Part shown: piece by piece, positions 26,523 through 34,790 of the stretch
How the letters are laid out: each line of letters begins with the position of its first letter
Numbering within the stretch: the stretch's first letter is position 1
Assembly (NCBI GenBank): GCA_905235505.1
Contig: CAJOMJ010000013.1
Span: 1-64,000 of the forward strand
Source: Paludibacteraceae bacterium
Lineage (GTDB): Bacteria; Bacteroidota; Bacteroidia; Bacteroidales; Paludibacteraceae
Direction of reading: 5' to 3'
Length of the DNA: 64,000 nt
Translations under genes and position numbers: made by a program
The notes under the pieces: model-generated
What the model saw: the letters and a program-made list of their open reading frames with translations, nothing else
The model's database searches: none
What the model was told of the DNA's origin: nothing

Positions 26523-27542
26523 TTATCTTATAAGGAAATTGAAGTTGTTAACATTCTTCAGCGCTACACCCGTACCTCTTGCCACTGCATGCAAAGGATC
26601 ATCTGCAACGTGGAAAGGTATTGTAATCTTATTAGTCAAACGTGTAGCCAAACCATGTAATAATGCACCGCCACCTGTTAAGAATATACCATTCTTCACT
26701 ATGTCTGCATAAAGCTCAGGAGGTGTTTGTTCAAGGGCCTGAAGAATTGCATTTTCTATTTTAGAAATACTCTTTTCAAGACAATGAGCTATCTCTTGAT
26801 AGGAAATAGGCACCTCAGTCGGGAGAGCCGTAACCTTGTTAGGACCTATAACTATATAATCTTCAGGTGCATCTTCAAGTTCAGTCAACGCAGAACCCAC
26901 CTGAATTTTTATGCGCTCTGCAGTAGGTTCATCAATACGCAGGTTGTGCATACGACCCATATAATCAATAATATCTGCATTAAGATCATCACCGGCAGTC
27001 TTTATTGACTTGTTTGCCACTATTCCACCAAGAGATATAACTGCTATCTCCGTCGTACCACCTCCTATATCCACAATCATACATCCTTCCGGACTCTCTA
27101 CATCTATACCTATACCTATAGCAGCTGCCATCGGTTCATATATCATATACACATCCCTTCCTCCTGCATGCTCAGATGAGTCACGCACGGCACGAATCTC
27201 TACTTCTGTAGAACCTGAAGGAATACATACAACCATACGAATGGAAGGTGTGAATAGTTTGCTGCGTTGAGGAATCATCTTTATCATGCCGCGAATCATC
27301 ATTTCACAAGCATAAAAGTCTGCTATCACACCATCACGAAGAGGACGCACAGTACGAATCATAGTACCGCCACGACCTATCATCTGTTGTGCCTTTCTGC
27401 CTACTGCAACCATTTTGTTGTCTGACTGACTTATAGCAACTACTGAAGGCTCGTCAACTACTACCTTGTCATCACAAATAATAATAGTGTTGGCTGTTCC
27501 CAAGTCAATTGCAATCTCTTGAGTAAAGGAAAATAAACCCAT
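26523..27542 (-). CDS. mreB: Actin-like rod shape protein MreB
   Basis: 339 residues. MreB filaments under the inner membrane guide side-wall synthesis. The nucleotide-binding motifs are AIDLGTANTII (11-21), CMIVDIGGGTTEIAVISLGG (phosphate 2) and the adenosine motif GIFLTGGGALLHGLATRL. It is the first gene of the elongasome run, with a candidate promoter about 115 bases upstream. Confidence 0.97.
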   Translation of the reverse strand: MGLFSFTQEIAIDLGTANTIIICDDKVVVDEPSVVAISQSDNKMVAVGRKAQQMIGRGGTMIRTVRPLRDGVIADFYACEMMIRGMIKMIPQRSKLFTPSIRMVVCIPSGSTEVEIRAVRDSSEHAGGRDVYMIYEPMAAAIGIGIDVESPEGCMIVDIGGGTTEIAVISLGGIVANKSIKTAGDDLNADIIDYMGRMHNLRIDEPTAERIKIQVGSALTELEDAPEDYIVIGPNKVTALPTEVPISYQEIAHCLEKSISKIENAILQALEQTPPELYADIVKNGIFLTGGGALLHGLATRLTNKITIPFHVADDPLHAVARGTGVALKNVNNFNFLIR

Positions 27543-27655
27543 TTTAAACTGAATTTTATTATGTTATTATTGTTATTTATTCAAACTAAATATCTGTATT
27601 TCATAATATAAGCACTTTCAAACTATGTACCAATATATAGATATACAAGCAACCG

Positions 27656-27687
27656 CAAAAATAATAAAAATAATAGTAACTCACAAG
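27656..27687 (-). promoter_or_regulatory. Candidate mreB promoter
   Basis: The minus strand reads CTTG, 20 bases, TATTTTTG. The spacing fits and the boxes are a reasonable match, but the region is AT-rich. Confidence 0.4.
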
Positions 27688-27719
27688 AAAAAAATGCTTT
27701 TTTCTTTTAGCGCACTAAA

Positions 27720-28418
27720 TTACGAGTCAAATACTTCTTTCAATACATCAAGAGATTTGGGTTTAATAAAGTCAGTTAAGTGGCATTCATAATACATACA
27801 TAACTTATTTAATAGGCTTTGTCTCTCAACTCTACTTATATTTACCTTTTTATTATTCAATAGCATTATAAGTAACTCTGTTTCTTTAACTGAAAAACAA
27901 TTATCTATGTTTTGCTCATTTATAAGCAAACCTGTGGTTATATCAAGCATTTTACCATATTCGTCAAGTGAAGGCATAATGCCGAGAAAATAAGTATATT
28001 GCAAGAGAAATCTTAAATGAAAATTCTCAATATCTTCGGTGAAATCGAGACCCTTTAATGTATCACTCAAATAATCAAAGAGAACTTCATCAGGTTCGGG
28101 ATGAGATAAAGTACGATAAAGAATTTCAGCTATAAACATACTTACTGCCTTTTTGTTAAAATCTCCTGCACTCTTCTTAACGTAGCTCAGTGATACATTA
28201 TTCAACGTCTGAATTTCTCTTCCTAAGTTATGGGTTGCTTCGATTTCAACGAGAGAAAACGGCTCAGTTGCAGATAACAACTGACTACGTTTTTTTCCGC
28301 TTATTCCATATAACATATAAGTCATTCTTCCATACTTTCTCGTATAAGTATGAACAATTGCAGCTTTATCAGAATACTTTGATAAATGCAACACTATTGC
28401 CTCAGTAGTTATCTTCAT
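27720..28418 (-). CDS. recO: DNA repair protein RecO
   Basis: 232 residues from ATG 28418. RecO helps load RecA at gaps in the RecFOR pathway. The OB-fold N-terminus MKITTEAIVLHLSKYSDKAA is typical, as are YGRMTYMLYGISGKK and the helical C-terminal half. The Cys cluster of some RecO proteins is absent, as is common. A longer frame to 28478 would cross the promoter, so 28418 is preferred. The -7 box ends only about 8 bases before the ATG, so the mRNA should be nearly leaderless. Confidence 0.87.
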   Translation of the reverse strand: MKITTEAIVLHLSKYSDKAAIVHTYTRKYGRMTYMLYGISGKKRSQLLSATEPFSLVEIEATHNLGREIQTLNNVSLSYVKKSAGDFNKKAVSMFIAEILYRTLSHPEPDEVLFDYLSDTLKGLDFTEDIENFHLRFLLQYTYFLGIMPSLDEYGKMLDITTGLLINEQNIDNCFSVKETELLIMLLNNKKVNISRVERQSLLNKLCMYYECHLTDFIKPKSLDVLKEVFDS

Positions 28419-28425
28419 TCCGCTG

Positions 28426-28433
28426 CAAAGATA
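28426..28433 (-). promoter_or_regulatory. recO -7 element
   Basis: TATCTTTG on the minus strand. A start point 6-7 bases downstream would fall at or next to the ATG at 28418. Confidence 0.55.
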
Positions 28434-28441
28434 CAAATAAA

Positions 28442-28473
28442 TTTGGATATTTCCGTAATTTACACTACCTTTG
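28442..28473 (+). promoter_or_regulatory. Promoter for the outer-membrane barrel gene
   Basis: TTTG, 20 bases, TACCTTTG. It is divergent from and overlaps the recO promoter region. Confidence 0.65.
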
Positions 28474-28495
28474 CACAAAATTATAATACATACAC

Positions 28496-29257
28496 ATGAG
28501 ACGGTATATTAAAACTCTTCTTATATTGCTTTCCATTTCATCTGCTCTATTCTCACAAGAAGCTAAAGACCAAATAGACTTTACAGCACAAGAACAAGAG
28601 CAACGTATTTTACATAAAGAACCTTACAAATTTTCTGTAAGTTACCGTTTTAATGTAGGTTATTTGCAAGATTGGCAACATAGTAAAAATAATACATACC
28701 CTGATATGTATTTACACGGAACCAAGTTAGGTATCACTTTTGACTTCAATCTGCCTTACAGATTCTCTGTTCAAACCGGTTTAATATATTCTATTACTTA
28801 TGGTACTTCTAACCAACATTGGAAGAATGTTCTTCTTAATGACTATGAGATTCAAACTGTTAATCATAGAGTTCTCTCTCAACAATTGAACATACCGGTT
28901 TTTATAACCTCTGATATAAAATTATGGAGTAAACTTTCTCTTATTTTCTATACAGGACCGGAACTTAATATAGGATTAGCACAGATAGATTATATAAAAA
29001 CCGAACTTAATGATGAAACAAAACAGTGGCTCAATCAAAATAATATAAAGACAGAAAAATACGAAAGATATTCCGCAAACGAACTTATAAGACCAAATAT
29101 ATGTTATAGTCTCGGAGGCGGATTACAATGGGATAGATACCGACTTCATGCAGGATATACATTCGGACTTAACAATCTTACAAAAACACAACAAACATAT
29201 ATAAAACAACAGATGTGGAACTGGAGTTGGAATCTGACTTTCAGTTATAGATTTTAG
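28496..29257 (+). CDS. Outer-membrane beta-barrel protein (PorT-like)
   Basis: 253 residues. A signal peptide ending ALFSQ (1-21) is followed by a predicted small barrel with alternating strands such as PYKFSVSYRFNVGYLQ, LGITFDFNLPYRFSVQTGLI, YSLGGGLQWDRYRLHAGYTF and the aromatic end WNLTFSYRF. The terminal phenylalanine is the usual signal for barrel insertion. The layout fits the PorT/OmpA-like barrel superfamily of Bacteroidota. The specific role is unknown, and no T9SS genes lie nearby. Confidence 0.75.
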   Translation: MRRYIKTLLILLSISSALFSQEAKDQIDFTAQEQEQRILHKEPYKFSVSYRFNVGYLQDWQHSKNNTYPDMYLHGTKLGITFDFNLPYRFSVQTGLIYSITYGTSNQHWKNVLLNDYEIQTVNHRVLSQQLNIPVFITSDIKLWSKLSLIFYTGPELNIGLAQIDYIKTELNDETKQWLNQNNIKTEKYERYSANELIRPNICYSLGGGLQWDRYRLHAGYTFGLNNLTKTQQTYIKQQMWNWSWNLTFSYRF

Positions 29258-29461
29258 TTGTTTATAATTATGTTGATAATTTATAATAAACTTGGATAAG
29301 AGTGTGAAGAAAATAATTTGTCAAATATAAAGTTAAAATATCACATATATTATCAACAACTACAATTAACTGATTTACATCACTTTTAATTGTTTATAAA
29401 CATATTGCACACCATATAACCACAAAGAAAAAATTATAAACTAAACTATTAATATTTTCCT

Positions 29462-30421
29462 ATGTTGACTAAAGAGCAACTTATAGAACAAATAAATATT
29501 CTCCGCAAACAGAAGAATGCAGTAATAATGGCTCACTACTATCAAAGAGCCGAATTGCAAGATATAGCAGATTTTGTTGGTGATAGTCTTGCTCTTGCAA
29601 GACAAGCTGCTAAGACTGATGCTGACATAATTGTTCTATGCGGAGTACATTTCATGGGAGAAACAGCTAAGATAATTTGTCCTAATAAAAAGGTGCTTAT
29701 ACCTGATCCTAATGCAGGGTGTAGTCTTGCTGATTCATGTCAGGCAAAAGACCTTGCTCTTTTTAAAGAACAACATCCTGATTATATGGTGGTAAGTTAT
29801 GTAAATACTTCAGCTGCTGTAAAGGCACTTACAGATGTTGTAGTAACTTCAAGTAATGCACTTAAAATTATAAACCAACTACCTCCTGAACAGAAAATAC
29901 TATTTGCTCCTGATAAAAATCTTGGTAACTATATAAATAGTGTAACAGGCAGAAATATGTATCTTTGGGATGGTGCTTGCCATGTTCATAGTAGATTCAG
30001 TATTGAGGCTCTGCTACAACTTAAAAAAGAATATCCCAATGCAAAGGTTCTTGCACATCCCGAATGTAAAAAAATTATACTTGACATTGCAGACGTAGTA
30101 GGTAGTACAGAGGCTTTGCTAAACTATGTAAAAAACTCCGATGAAAACATGTTTATTGTTGCAACAGAGAGTGGTATTCTTCATAAAATGCAAAGTTTTT
30201 GTCCTCAAAAAACTTTTATTACTGTTCCTCCTGAGGCAACTGAAATAGAAGTTAATGGTAAACTTACTCCATGCTCTTGTAATGAGTGTGAATATATGCG
30301 CCTCAATACTCTCGAAAAACTATATGAGTGTCTGCGTGATGAAAAATATGAAATAAAAGTGGAACATTATCTTGCCCGCCAAGCAATCAAACCAATAGAA
30401 AGAATGCTCCAAATGTCATAA
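29462..30421 (+). CDS. nadA: Quinolinate synthase A
   Basis: 319 residues. Condenses iminoaspartate with dihydroxyacetone phosphate to quinolinate for NAD synthesis, using a [4Fe-4S] cluster. Motifs: IMAHYYQRAELQDIADFVGD (22-41), PDPNAGCSLADSC (Cys87), YVNTSAAVKA, SSNAL, FAPDKNLG, DGACHVH (Cys173) and a C-terminal cysteine group PCSCNECEYM (271-279). Usual partners nadB and nadC are not next to it. It stands alone after an AT-rich gap of 200 bp in which no clear promoter was found. Confidence 0.94.
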   Translation: MLTKEQLIEQINILRKQKNAVIMAHYYQRAELQDIADFVGDSLALARQAAKTDADIIVLCGVHFMGETAKIICPNKKVLIPDPNAGCSLADSCQAKDLALFKEQHPDYMVVSYVNTSAAVKALTDVVVTSSNALKIINQLPPEQKILFAPDKNLGNYINSVTGRNMYLWDGACHVHSRFSIEALLQLKKEYPNAKVLAHPECKKIILDIADVVGSTEALLNYVKNSDENMFIVATESGILHKMQSFCPQKTFITVPPEATEIEVNGKLTPCSCNECEYMRLNTLEKLYECLRDEKYEIKVEHYLARQAIKPIERMLQMS

Positions 30422-30462
30422 AGTAATTATATTTTATGCACCATTAAACTCTGAAAAAAGAG

Positions 30463-30493
30463 TTTGTTATATTTGAAATTATTAGTAACTTTG
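30463..30493 (+). promoter_or_regulatory. Promoter for the small lipoprotein with repeat leader
   Basis: TTTG, 19 bases, TAACTTTG. The predicted start point near 30500 leaves a leader of about 160 bases, most of it the 22-bp array. Confidence 0.6.
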
Positions 30494-30514
30494 CAGGCTG
30501 TTAGTGGGGGAACA

Positions 30515-30624
30515 CTTTACATAACATAACTATAACATTTACATAACATAACTATAATATTTACATAACACAAATATAACATTTACATAACACAAATATA
30601 ACATTTACATAACACAAATATATA
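30515..30624 (+). repeat. 22-bp tandem array (five units) in a 5' leader
   Basis: Five contiguous units of ATTTACATAACAnAAnTATA plus two bases, starting at 30515, 30537, 30559, 30581 and 30603. Units 1-2 carry TAACT and units 3-5 carry CAAAT in the middle, so the array has two subtypes. There are no spacers between units. Confidence 0.85.
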
Positions 30625-30661
30625 ACTATAACATTACTAATCACAATTAAAAACATTTATT

Positions 30662-30925
30662 ATGAAGAAAATGCTTATTGCTGTAGCTATTGTGCTTACA
30701 GCCGGAATTATGGCTTCCTGCAACAAAGGTGAAGGTTGCTATCGTCTTGATGCCAAGGTTACTATGGGCGGTATAACCATTGATGCTGAACCTACCTATG
30801 TATATGGTGATGGTGAAGACATTGACTTGGCAATGAAAGATTTTAAGGCTTTCCTTGAAAAAGCAGGTGGAGAGGCTAAAATAACACAAGTAAAAGTGGC
30901 CAAGAGCAAAGAAGATTGCAAATAA
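30662..30925 (+). CDS. Small lipoprotein of unknown function
   Basis: 87 residues with a signal peptide and lipobox MASC (Cys20). The 68-residue mature part has one more Cys pair (Cys26 in GEGCYRL and a terminal DCK), probably a disulfide, and reads like a single alpha/beta domain. No family was recognised. It is monocistronic, with its own promoter, repeat-rich leader and strong terminator, which suggests a well-expressed gene. Confidence 0.75.
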   Translation: MKKMLIAVAIVLTAGIMASCNKGEGCYRLDAKVTMGGITIDAEPTYVYGDGEDIDLAMKDFKAFLEKAGGEAKITQVKVAKSKEDCK

Positions 30926-30947
30926 AAAGCCGTTATTTATCTTAAAG

Positions 30948-30972
30948 AAAGCCGCCCTCAAGGCGGCTTTCT
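30948..30972 (+). terminator. Intrinsic terminator of the small lipoprotein gene
   Basis: A 9-bp stem AAAGCCGCC/GGCGGCTTT with a 5-base loop followed by CTTGTATTTT. Confidence 0.8.
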
Positions 30973-30999
30973 TGTATTTTGAAGGATAGTAGAAAATAG

Positions 31000-31150
31000 C
31001 AAAGTGTAAGCAAAACGGCAGAAAAGGTGACAAAGTGTCAAATGGGGGAGATGGCTAACACTCGGCTTAAAGTAGGCTTAAAGTGGGCTATCCGTCAGCT
31101 TACACTTTGTAAGGTAAAACGGGCAAAAAGGTGACAAAATGTCAAAACGG
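31000..31150. repeat. Foldback with internal direct duplication
   Basis: CAAAGTGTAAGC (31000-31011) and GCTTACACTTTG (31098-31109) are exact inverted repeats. In addition AAAACGG(G)CAnAAAAGGTGACAAA with nTGTCAAA occurs twice (near 31012 and 31117). Confidence 0.6.
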
Positions 31151-31244
31151 GATTTGACACTGATAATTTAATTCAGGCAACAGGGTTATAGTTCTCTTAC
31201 ACTTTTGATTTCTAACTGTATCTATAAGTACAGTCAGTTTGCTA

Positions 31245-32195
31245 TTACAGCCATTTTTTTAGTTTGAAGATGAGCATGACGAAGGCGGTGAAGACTATCA
31301 TGAGTCCGATGGCGAACGGATAACCAAGTTGCCAATGGAGTTCGGGCATAAAGTCGAAGTTCATGCCATACATGGAGGCGATAAGAGTGGGCGGAAGGAA
31401 GACGATATTGACGATAGTGAATATCTTGATAATCTTGTTTTGTTCGATATTTACGAGACCGAGGAAGGTATCTTGCAGGTAGTCGAGACGGTCGAAACCA
31501 AAGCGTGTATATTCAAACAGAGAGTTGATATCTTTGATAATCATTGTAAGTCGTGGTTGGAGGTCTTTAGGGAAGAAGTCGCACTTGAGCACATTGCTGA
31601 TGACACGCTGTTTGTCCATAACATTCTGCCGGATGATGGTGACTTTTTCCTGCAAGTCTTTAATTTGTATCAGTATGTCTTCGTCCACATGGTCGCTGGC
31701 TTTGTTGATGTCGGTGGATAGGTTGGTGATGAGATCAGTGGTGTCCTCAATCAAGTCGGCATCGTATTCAACACGTGTTTCCATAAGGGCAGTAAAGACA
31801 TGGAAGCCGGTGGGGAAGTTCCTTGTATTGACGAACATCTTGCGTACGGTGTCGTTGAAACTGCCGAGTTCATCGTCGCGTACGGTGACGAGTACACCTT
31901 GCTTGATAATGAAGTTGACGGGGCATACTTCGAAAGTGTCCCGAAGGAAGTTGGAGTTAACGACTATAGAGTCATCGGTTTGAATATATCGGCTTGACAT
32001 CTCAATCTCTTCCATCTCTTCGTCCTCTTGGATATAGATTTTGAGGAACTGTTCGAGTTCGGTTTCAACCTCTTCTTTCACATCGAGGAGGTCGATCCAA
32101 ATGATATCTTTCTTCTCGATTTTCTGGAGGATTTCGAGAGTTTTGGAGATTTTGATTTTCTCGTTGTCTTTATAGAATATTTTCAGTGAGGACAT
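31245..32195 (-). CDS. corA: CorA-family magnesium transporter
   Basis: 316 residues. Inner-membrane Mg2+ channel. It has a large cytoplasmic N-terminal domain and two C-terminal membrane helices. The signature MYGMNFDFMPE (GMN near 278-280) lies between the helices and forms the selectivity loop. A basic end KLKKWL follows. No clear promoter was found upstream; an rsmA transcript could read into it. Confidence 0.93.
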   Translation of the reverse strand: MSSLKIFYKDNEKIKISKTLEILQKIEKKDIIWIDLLDVKEEVETELEQFLKIYIQEDEEMEEIEMSSRYIQTDDSIVVNSNFLRDTFEVCPVNFIIKQGVLVTVRDDELGSFNDTVRKMFVNTRNFPTGFHVFTALMETRVEYDADLIEDTTDLITNLSTDINKASDHVDEDILIQIKDLQEKVTIIRQNVMDKQRVISNVLKCDFFPKDLQPRLTMIIKDINSLFEYTRFGFDRLDYLQDTFLGLVNIEQNKIIKIFTIVNIVFLPPTLIASMYGMNFDFMPELHWQLGYPFAIGLMIVFTAFVMLIFKLKKWL

Positions 32196-32272
32196 ATCGG
32201 TAGGTTATTAAGTTGTTAAGTTGGGTAGTGAGGTTGCAGTGTATTATTGTATTGGAGTCAGGTGATAGCGCA

Positions 32273-33067
32273 CTACGGGGGCGAGACATTGCAATAAGTT
32301 TCTACAGATTGGGTTAGTTGAATGAATTGTTCGACGGAGAGTTGTTCCGGTCGGAGGCGGAAGATATCTGTTTCGAGCAGCGGGTTTCCTTTTCCGAGCA
32401 AGGGCATGAGCGAATTACGCATTTGTTTCCGTCGTTGGTTGAAGGCTGTCTTCACCACTTTTTTGAACATTTCTTCATCGCAGTCCAACTGTTGCCGCCG
32501 GTTTCTTGTGAATCGTACTACTGCAGACTTAACCTTTGGCGGAGGGTCAAAGACATATGGCTGCACGGTGAACAGATATTCTATGTCGTACCATGCCTGC
32601 ATGAGTACCGAGAGGATACCATACTGCTTATTACCGGGTTTGGCAGCGAGGCGTTCAGCCACCTCTTTCTGAATCATACCCGAGCAGCACGGGATTCTGT
32701 CTTTATACTGAAGGACTTTGAAGAATATTTGTGAGGATATATTATAAGGATAGTTACCTATAACGCAGAATTCACCTTCCGGATACAAGAGGTTGAGGTC
32801 AAGACGCAGGAAGTCGCCTTGAATAAGGTGCAGTTGAGGAAAGTTAACTTTGAGATAATCAACAGATTCTCTATCAATTTCGATAGCAGTGAGTTCTATA
32901 CGCGGATTTTGGAGCAGGAATTGGGTTAGAACTCCCATTCCCGGTCCTACTTCCAAGACAGGCATTTTATCTTGTTGGAATGCCAGACTTTCGGCTATTT
33001 GCTGAGCCACACTCAAATCCCTCAGGAAGTGCTGACCCAGCGCTTTCTTGGCATGTACTTTGAGCAT
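32273..33067 (-). CDS. rsmA: 16S rRNA dimethyladenosine transferase
   Basis: 264 residues. Dimethylates two adjacent adenines at the 3' end of 16S rRNA. Opening KKALGQHFLRD, SAM motif LEVGPGMGVLTQFL (39-52), AIEIDRES, the catalytic IGNYPYNISSQIFFK (NLPY-type, here NYPY) and FDPPPKVKSAVVRF are all seen. Its promoter overlaps the start of the divergent GtrA-like gene. Confidence 0.95.
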   Translation of the reverse strand: MLKVHAKKALGQHFLRDLSVAQQIAESLAFQQDKMPVLEVGPGMGVLTQFLLQNPRIELTAIEIDRESVDYLKVNFPQLHLIQGDFLRLDLNLLYPEGEFCVIGNYPYNISSQIFFKVLQYKDRIPCCSGMIQKEVAERLAAKPGNKQYGILSVLMQAWYDIEYLFTVQPYVFDPPPKVKSAVVRFTRNRRQQLDCDEEMFKKVVKTAFNQRRKQMRNSLMPLLGKGNPLLETDIFRLRPEQLSVEQFIQLTQSVETYCNVSPP

Positions 33068-33107
33068 CCGCGTGATAGTCCATATAACAGTCGATAGGTT
33101 AAACTTA

Positions 33108-33139
33108 TTTGCATAGTTGAGGAAAAAGCCTTAACTTTG
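33108..33139 (+). promoter_or_regulatory. Promoter for the GtrA-like gene
   Basis: TTTG, 20 bases, TAACTTTG. This places the start point after the TTG at 33137 and supports ATG 33170 as the start. Confidence 0.65.
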
Positions 33140-33144
33140 CACTG

Positions 33145-33176
33145 CAAAAGTACTACAATTATTTTGATTATGCAAA
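33145..33176 (-). promoter_or_regulatory. rsmA promoter
   Basis: The minus strand reads TTTG (33173-33176), 20 bases, TACTTTTG. Its -33 box overlaps the first codons of the GtrA-like gene. Confidence 0.55.
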
Positions 33177-33670
33177 CTCTTGCTTCATATATAAGGAAAA
33201 TCATTGATTTTTTCTACGGTCCGTTCAGTCGTTTGTGTTCGGAGGAGTTCTTCAGATATGGTGTATGCGGCACCTTTAACATGGTGTTGGATTGGGTGTT
33301 GTACTTTATAATGTATAATTTTGTTGTTGGTCATGAGTTGGTATATTTCACTTTATTTAACCGCGAGTGGTGTCTGACTCCGCATATTGCTGCATTGTGC
33401 ATAGTGTTTCCGATTACCTTGTTCACGGGTTTCTGGTTGAACAAATATGTTACATTCACGCAGTCGGATTTGCATGGCGTGAGGCAGTTCGTGCGCTATG
33501 TAACGATAGTGGCAGTAAACCTTGCCATCAACTATTTCGGGCTCAAGTTTTTAGTGGAGACATGCGGGGTATATCCTACTCCGTCGAAGATGATAATAAC
33601 GGTGATAACGGTTGCAGTGTCGTATTTCGGACAGAAATACTATTCATTCAGAAGTACCATAAAAAGGTAA
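33170..33670 (+). CDS. GtrA-like membrane protein
   Basis: 166 residues with four membrane helices. The features RYGVCGTFNMVLDWVLYFIM and FTGFWLNKYVTF, and a YFGQKYYSF end, are those of the GtrA family, thought to flip polyprenyl-linked sugars for cell-surface glycan modification. No glycosyltransferase gene is adjacent, so the substrate is unknown. The start at 33170 is chosen because the promoter covers earlier codons. Confidence 0.8.
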   Translation: MQTLASYIRKIIDFFYGPFSRLCSEEFFRYGVCGTFNMVLDWVLYFIMYNFVVGHELVYFTLFNREWCLTPHIAALCIVFPITLFTGFWLNKYVTFTQSDLHGVRQFVRYVTIVAVNLAINYFGLKFLVETCGVYPTPSKMIITVITVAVSYFGQKYYSFRSTIKR

Positions 33671-33682
33671 TGAGGTTATAGC

Positions 33683-33709
33683 GGAGACGTGACGGTATGG
33701 CATTTCTAC
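33683..33709. repeat. Dispersed REP-like palindrome, copy E
   Basis: GGAGACGTGACGGTATGGCA followed by TTTCTAC, matching copy D read in the opposite direction. It lies between the GtrA-like and flippase-like genes. Confidence 0.45.
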
Positions 33710-33731
33710 AACAGCGAAAAGCGTGTTAACA

Positions 33732-34712
33732 ATGCATAAAATAGAGCAATTGACATACAAAATGAAATCAAGTAAACCATTAGAAATAATACAGTGGCTG
33801 CTTGTGGTGGCAGCGTATGGTTACTTGACATACAGATTAGTGATTTATGATGATTGGGGGTCGCTTGCAGAGCACTTCAGAGGGGCAGGCACATTGCAAT
33901 ATATATGCTTGGCGGGAGCGGTTGTATTGTTTCCACTGAACATATTGTTTGAATCGATGAAGTGGCGATATCTGATGAGTGACATAGAAAAGATGAGTCT
34001 TGCGGAGGCACAGCGTCAGACATACTTTGGGGTGATAGGTGCATTTCTTACTCCGGGCAGATTAGGAGATTTCCCCGCAAGAGTAACAATGATGCAGAAC
34101 AAGAGTCGTTGGGCGGAAGCGGTGATGTTGGGTTTTATTGGCACACTTGCGTTAGGTTTTGTACAGGTGTTGCTCGGGCTACCATCGTTTATCAGTTTGA
34201 TAGACAGAGTAGGGGGAATGGATTGGGTAGAGTGGTTTTGTGTGGCAATCTTTGCAATACAGATAATATTGATAATTATCTATCCGAATCTTGCCCGCAA
34301 GTGGGCAGAGAAAACGAGTGAGGGCAAGTGGCACGACACATTGGTTGCCATAGGCAACTTCTCTCACAAGAGGTTTGCGGTAACTATCTTCTATTCAATG
34401 CTAAGATATGCTGTATATTGTTTCCAGCTGTGGTTGGTATTGATATTCTGCGGGATAGAGTTGTCAGCAATAGAGGCGTTGGTGGCGATACCGGCATATT
34501 ATCTGTTGGTTACGGTAACCCCCTCAGTACCGGTGGCAGATGCTGCAATCAGGGGAAGTTGGTCGGTGGTGATATTCAGTGTTTTCACTGACGACATTGC
34601 CCAGATAGCGATTGCGGCTATTCTTCTGTGGCTATTGAACACTATTCTACCTATGATTGTGGGGACTTTTCTCAGAAAAAACGGCCACAACATAGAGGAG
34701 AAAAGCAAATAA
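33732..34712 (+). CDS. Flippase-like (LPG synthase TM domain) membrane protein
   Basis: 326 residues from ATG 33732 (a GTG at 33723 and ATG at 33762 are alternatives). It has eight or so membrane segments with the family features LFESMKWRYLM, FLTPGRLGDFPARV and AIPAYYLLVTVTPSVPVADA. Members of this family include the membrane half of lysyl-phosphatidylglycerol synthase and other proteins of unclear activity. The cytoplasmic aminoacyl-transfer domain is absent. It may act with the GtrA-like protein just upstream. Confidence 0.8.
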   Translation: MHKIEQLTYKMKSSKPLEIIQWLLVVAAYGYLTYRLVIYDDWGSLAEHFRGAGTLQYICLAGAVVLFPLNILFESMKWRYLMSDIEKMSLAEAQRQTYFGVIGAFLTPGRLGDFPARVTMMQNKSRWAEAVMLGFIGTLALGFVQVLLGLPSFISLIDRVGGMDWVEWFCVAIFAIQIILIIIYPNLARKWAEKTSEGKWHDTLVAIGNFSHKRFAVTIFYSMLRYAVYCFQLWLVLIFCGIELSAIEALVAIPAYYLLVTVTPSVPVADAAIRGSWSVVIFSVFTDDIAQIAIAAILLWLLNTILPMIVGTFLRKNGHNIEEKSK

Positions 34713-34748
34713 ATGAAGAAAAAAGTATATATAATCAAAAAAAATGTG

Positions 34749-34756
34749 TAACTTTG
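34749..34756 (+). promoter_or_regulatory. malQ -7 element
   Basis: TAACTTTG, 35 bases before the ATG. No clear -33 box. Confidence 0.5.
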
Positions 34757-34790
34757 CGGTGTGATTACAACATAAACAACATATAATACC

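Larger units (their letters stand above)
30926..31244. other. Intergenic stretch of 319 bp
   Basis: Contains the terminator (30948-30972) and a pair of related segments (near 31000-31046 and 31098-31150) with a 12-bp inverted repeat. No gene was seen. Confidence 0.5.

Noticed and set aside
30515..30624. CRISPR array
   Set aside because: The 22-bp units follow each other without spacers, are imperfect, and no cas gene is present in the window.
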